Assembly: GCA_910584435.1 (NCBI GenBank)
Contig: CAJUAP010000078.1
Coordinates: forward strand, 1-16,436
Length of the DNA: 16,436 nucleotides
From: an uncultured Acetatifactor sp.
GTDB taxonomy: Bacteria; Bacillota; Clostridia; Lachnospirales; Lachnospiraceae
Reading direction: 5' to 3'
Below the pieces are notes generated by a model. The model worked only from the letters and a program-made list of their open reading frames with translations. It was not told the DNA's origin and searched no databases. A program made the position numbers and the translations under genes. Below are positions 14,927-16,436 of this stretch, piece by piece (the stretch's first letter is position 1; each line of letters opens with the position of its first letter).

Positions 14927-14956
14927 TTGACACAAGAGAATTATTCACAATATAAT
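14927..14956 (+). promoter_or_regulatory. Consensus sigma-A promoter of the defence-type ATPase gene
   Basis: A perfect -35 TTGACA (14927-14932) and a perfect -10 TATAAT (14951-14956) are separated by 18 bases. Transcription would begin near 14963, leaving a leader of about 44 bases to the ATG at 15007. No clear operator is seen, which suggests constitutive expression. The AT-rich stretch between the bioY terminator and this promoter shows no gene. Confidence 0.85.
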
Positions 14957-15006
14957 GGATGGCATATTAATATAAATATAAAATAGCAGAAAGAGAGCAG
15001 AAAGAG

Positions 15007-16380
15007 ATGCTTATAGGCTTTTCAGTCAGTAATTATTTGTCATTCAAAACCGCGCAAACAATGTCAATGGCAGCATCTAAGGTGGCAAGGCATAAGGAAC
15101 ACATTTTAAATGGCAATGGAAAGAAAATATTAAAAACAGGACTTATCTATGGTGCCAATGCTAGTGGAAAGAGTAATTTAGTGAAAGCGATTGATTTTTC
15201 AAGAGATATTATATTAGACGGCTTGGGAGAGGTTGATTTAAACAAAAAATATTTTAGAATATCCGGTGAGTGTTATAAGACACCAGGAGTTTTTGAGTAC
15301 AGGCTGATCACACATACGGGGAAGGAATATTCTTATGGGATTGCGATATCCTATGCAGAAAAAGAAATTCTTTCAGAATGGTTGATTCGTATAGAGAAAA
15401 GTGGCGCAGAGACTTATATTTTTAACAGGAATATTGACGATAATGGCATAAATCTTACTGAAAGTGAAATTAAAATTAAAGATGCTGAAGAAAAAATGAG
15501 ATGGGAAATTTATTTGGGCGATTTTGGTGAAAATATATCTGAGTCTATGAAGAAAAAAAGCATTTTAAGTGATATAGCTGAAAGAAGCAACGGCAGGCAA
15601 GGAGTCCTTTCTGAAATTCTAGATGTTTTTATTTGGTTTCAAAGCATGATTATCATATTTCCGACCAGTCAATATAGTGGTTTAAACCAGATGGTTGAAG
15701 ATGAGCAGCTCAGAAATGTTTTTTCAAAACTCCTAAAATATTTTGATACTGGTATTGAATCTGTGGAATCAAAGCTAGGACAAATGGAGTTTGATAAAAT
15801 TTTTGAAGGTATCCCGAAGGAAGACGCTGAAAAATTAAAAGCCAGGATTTCGAATGATATAGGGGATGATCCTGTAATGTTCAAGGTAAATAGTCAGGTA
15901 TACTCTTTGAGTAAAGATGACGAAGGGAATATTATTACGACAAAAATGGTGCAAAATCATGGTAACATGCAGGAGCTTTTTGAATATTTAGATGAATCTG
16001 ATGGAACACAAAGGTTATTTGACCTTATCCCCTTATTTTATGAGCACAATGGAAATAGGGTTATTTTTATTGATGAAATTGACAGAAGCCTTCACACGAA
16101 TCTTACCCGGAAATTTCTTGAGCTGTTTTATCAATTGACAGAAGATGATACGAGCCAGATAATTGCAACAACGCATGATATTAACTTATTGGATTTGGAT
16201 CTGGTCAGACAGGACGAAATTTGGTTTGTGAAAAGAAAAGGGGATCATAGCTCAAATTTATATTCGCTAAATCGTTACAAGGAACGTTACGATAAGAAAA
16301 TAGACAAAGAATATTTATTGGGACGTTATGATGCTATACCGATATTTGATGATGGGTTGTTGGAGGATATAAATATATAA
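15007..16380 (+). CDS. AAA15-family ATPase of the RloA/AbiLi type
   Basis: A 457-residue SMC/ABC-like ATPase. The N-terminus MLIGFSVSNYLSFKTAQTMS is the usual start of the AAA15/AAA21 group. Walker A is GANASGKS (49-56), an ABC-signature-like DESDGTQRLFDL lies at 329-340, Walker B RVIFIDEIDRSLH at 351-363 and the H-loop IATTHD at 386-391. The distal RQDEIWFV and LLGRYDAIPIF are typical of RloA/AbiLi proteins. The middle (about 75-290) is the variable insertion. No TOPRIM domain is present, which separates it from OLD nucleases. Such ATPases work with a second protein (RloB/AbiLii) in abortive infection against phage. Weak AAGAGAG serves as ribosome binding site. It is AT-rich relative to the vitamin operon, consistent with transfer. 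Confidence 0.85.
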   Translation: MLIGFSVSNYLSFKTAQTMSMAASKVARHKEHILNGNGKKILKTGLIYGANASGKSNLVKAIDFSRDIILDGLGEVDLNKKYFRISGECYKTPGVFEYRLITHTGKEYSYGIAISYAEKEILSEWLIRIEKSGAETYIFNRNIDDNGINLTESEIKIKDAEEKMRWEIYLGDFGENISESMKKKSILSDIAERSNGRQGVLSEILDVFIWFQSMIIIFPTSQYSGLNQMVEDEQLRNVFSKLLKYFDTGIESVESKLGQMEFDKIFEGIPKEDAEKLKARISNDIGDDPVMFKVNSQVYSLSKDDEGNIITTKMVQNHGNMQELFEYLDESDGTQRLFDLIPLFYEHNGNRVIFIDEIDRSLHTNLTRKFLELFYQLTEDDTSQIIATTHDINLLDLDLVRQDEIWFVKRKGDHSSNLYSLNRYKERYDKKIDKEYLLGRYDAIPIFDDGLLEDINI

Positions 16381-16409
16381 TCGTTACAGGTCCGAAGAAC
16401 TAAAAATGT

Positions 16410-16436
16410 ATGGGAAATAGACAACGTTATAGCAAG
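16410..16436 (+). CDS. Start of a probable RloB/AbiLii partner gene (cut by window end)
   Basis: Only nine codons are visible: ATG at 16410 reading MGNRQRYSK, 29 bases after the ATPase stop. A short, basic MG-R-R-type beginning is common in RloB-family proteins, which are usually encoded directly after RloA. This makes it a likely partner gene, but the evidence is position plus nine residues. An earlier ATG at 16406 stops after four codons. The ribosome binding site is weak. Confidence 0.4.

Noticed and set aside
14754..14948. A 64-codon minus-strand frame over the bioY terminator and ATPase promoter
   Set aside because: It crosses a clear terminator and a consensus promoter for the other strand, has no ribosome binding site, and its Phe/Ile/Leu richness fits AT-rich noncoding DNA.

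Overview
The window reads as chromosomal DNA of a gut-type Clostridia (Firmicutes), most likely Lachnospiraceae-like. The grounds are strong AGGAGG-type ribosome binding sites, lipoprotein boxes, OmpR-family two-component genes with a DUF3221-like partner, a BioY transporter, and GC-rich core operons next to AT-rich accessory DNA. The assignment is by gene style only; no rRNA or other marker is present.

Layout. (1) 86-3766, plus: a tightly packed thiamine salvage operon, thiM-thiE-HAD phosphatase-thiD-tenA. It regenerates the thiazole and pyrimidine moieties and joins them to thiamine phosphate. There are no de novo genes (thiC, thiG, thiH) and no TPP riboswitch inside the window. (2) 3771-6164, minus: a response regulator, a histidine kinase and a small membrane-anchored DUF3221-like protein, running convergent with tenA. 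(3) 6165-6618: an AT-rich divergent intergenic region. It holds a probable response-regulator box, a promoter for the regulator operon, and a compact minus-strand unit: consensus promoter, 28-codon hydrophobic ORF, hairpin terminator. (4) 6619-7164, plus: a small lipoprotein gene ended by a strong hairpin. (5) 7536-14228, plus: an unusual transport operon. It has a 749-aa solute-binding lipoprotein with an extra N-terminal propeller-like region, MalF-like and MalG-like permeases, an HlyD/MacA-type adaptor and a MacB_PCD/FtsX-like membrane protein. No ATPase gene is present for either the importer or the exporter half. (6) 14215-14742, plus: the biotin transporter gene bioY, overlapping the end of that operon at an abrupt drop in GC, followed by a clean terminator. 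(7) 14927-16436, plus: a consensus promoter driving an AAA15-family ATPase of the RloA/AbiLi type, and the first codons of what looks like its RloB/AbiLii partner, cut by the window edge.

Working together. Region 1 is vitamin B1 salvage and bioY is biotin uptake. The two-component system plausibly controls the divergent lipoprotein gene through two TTTAGAG repeats spaced 11 bp apart in the -35 region of its promoter. The transport operon looks like an importer with a polysaccharide- or peptide-sensing surface protein, joined to an efflux-type adaptor and permease. Its energising ATPase must be elsewhere, or was lost at the bioY junction. The last locus is a candidate anti-phage defence system.
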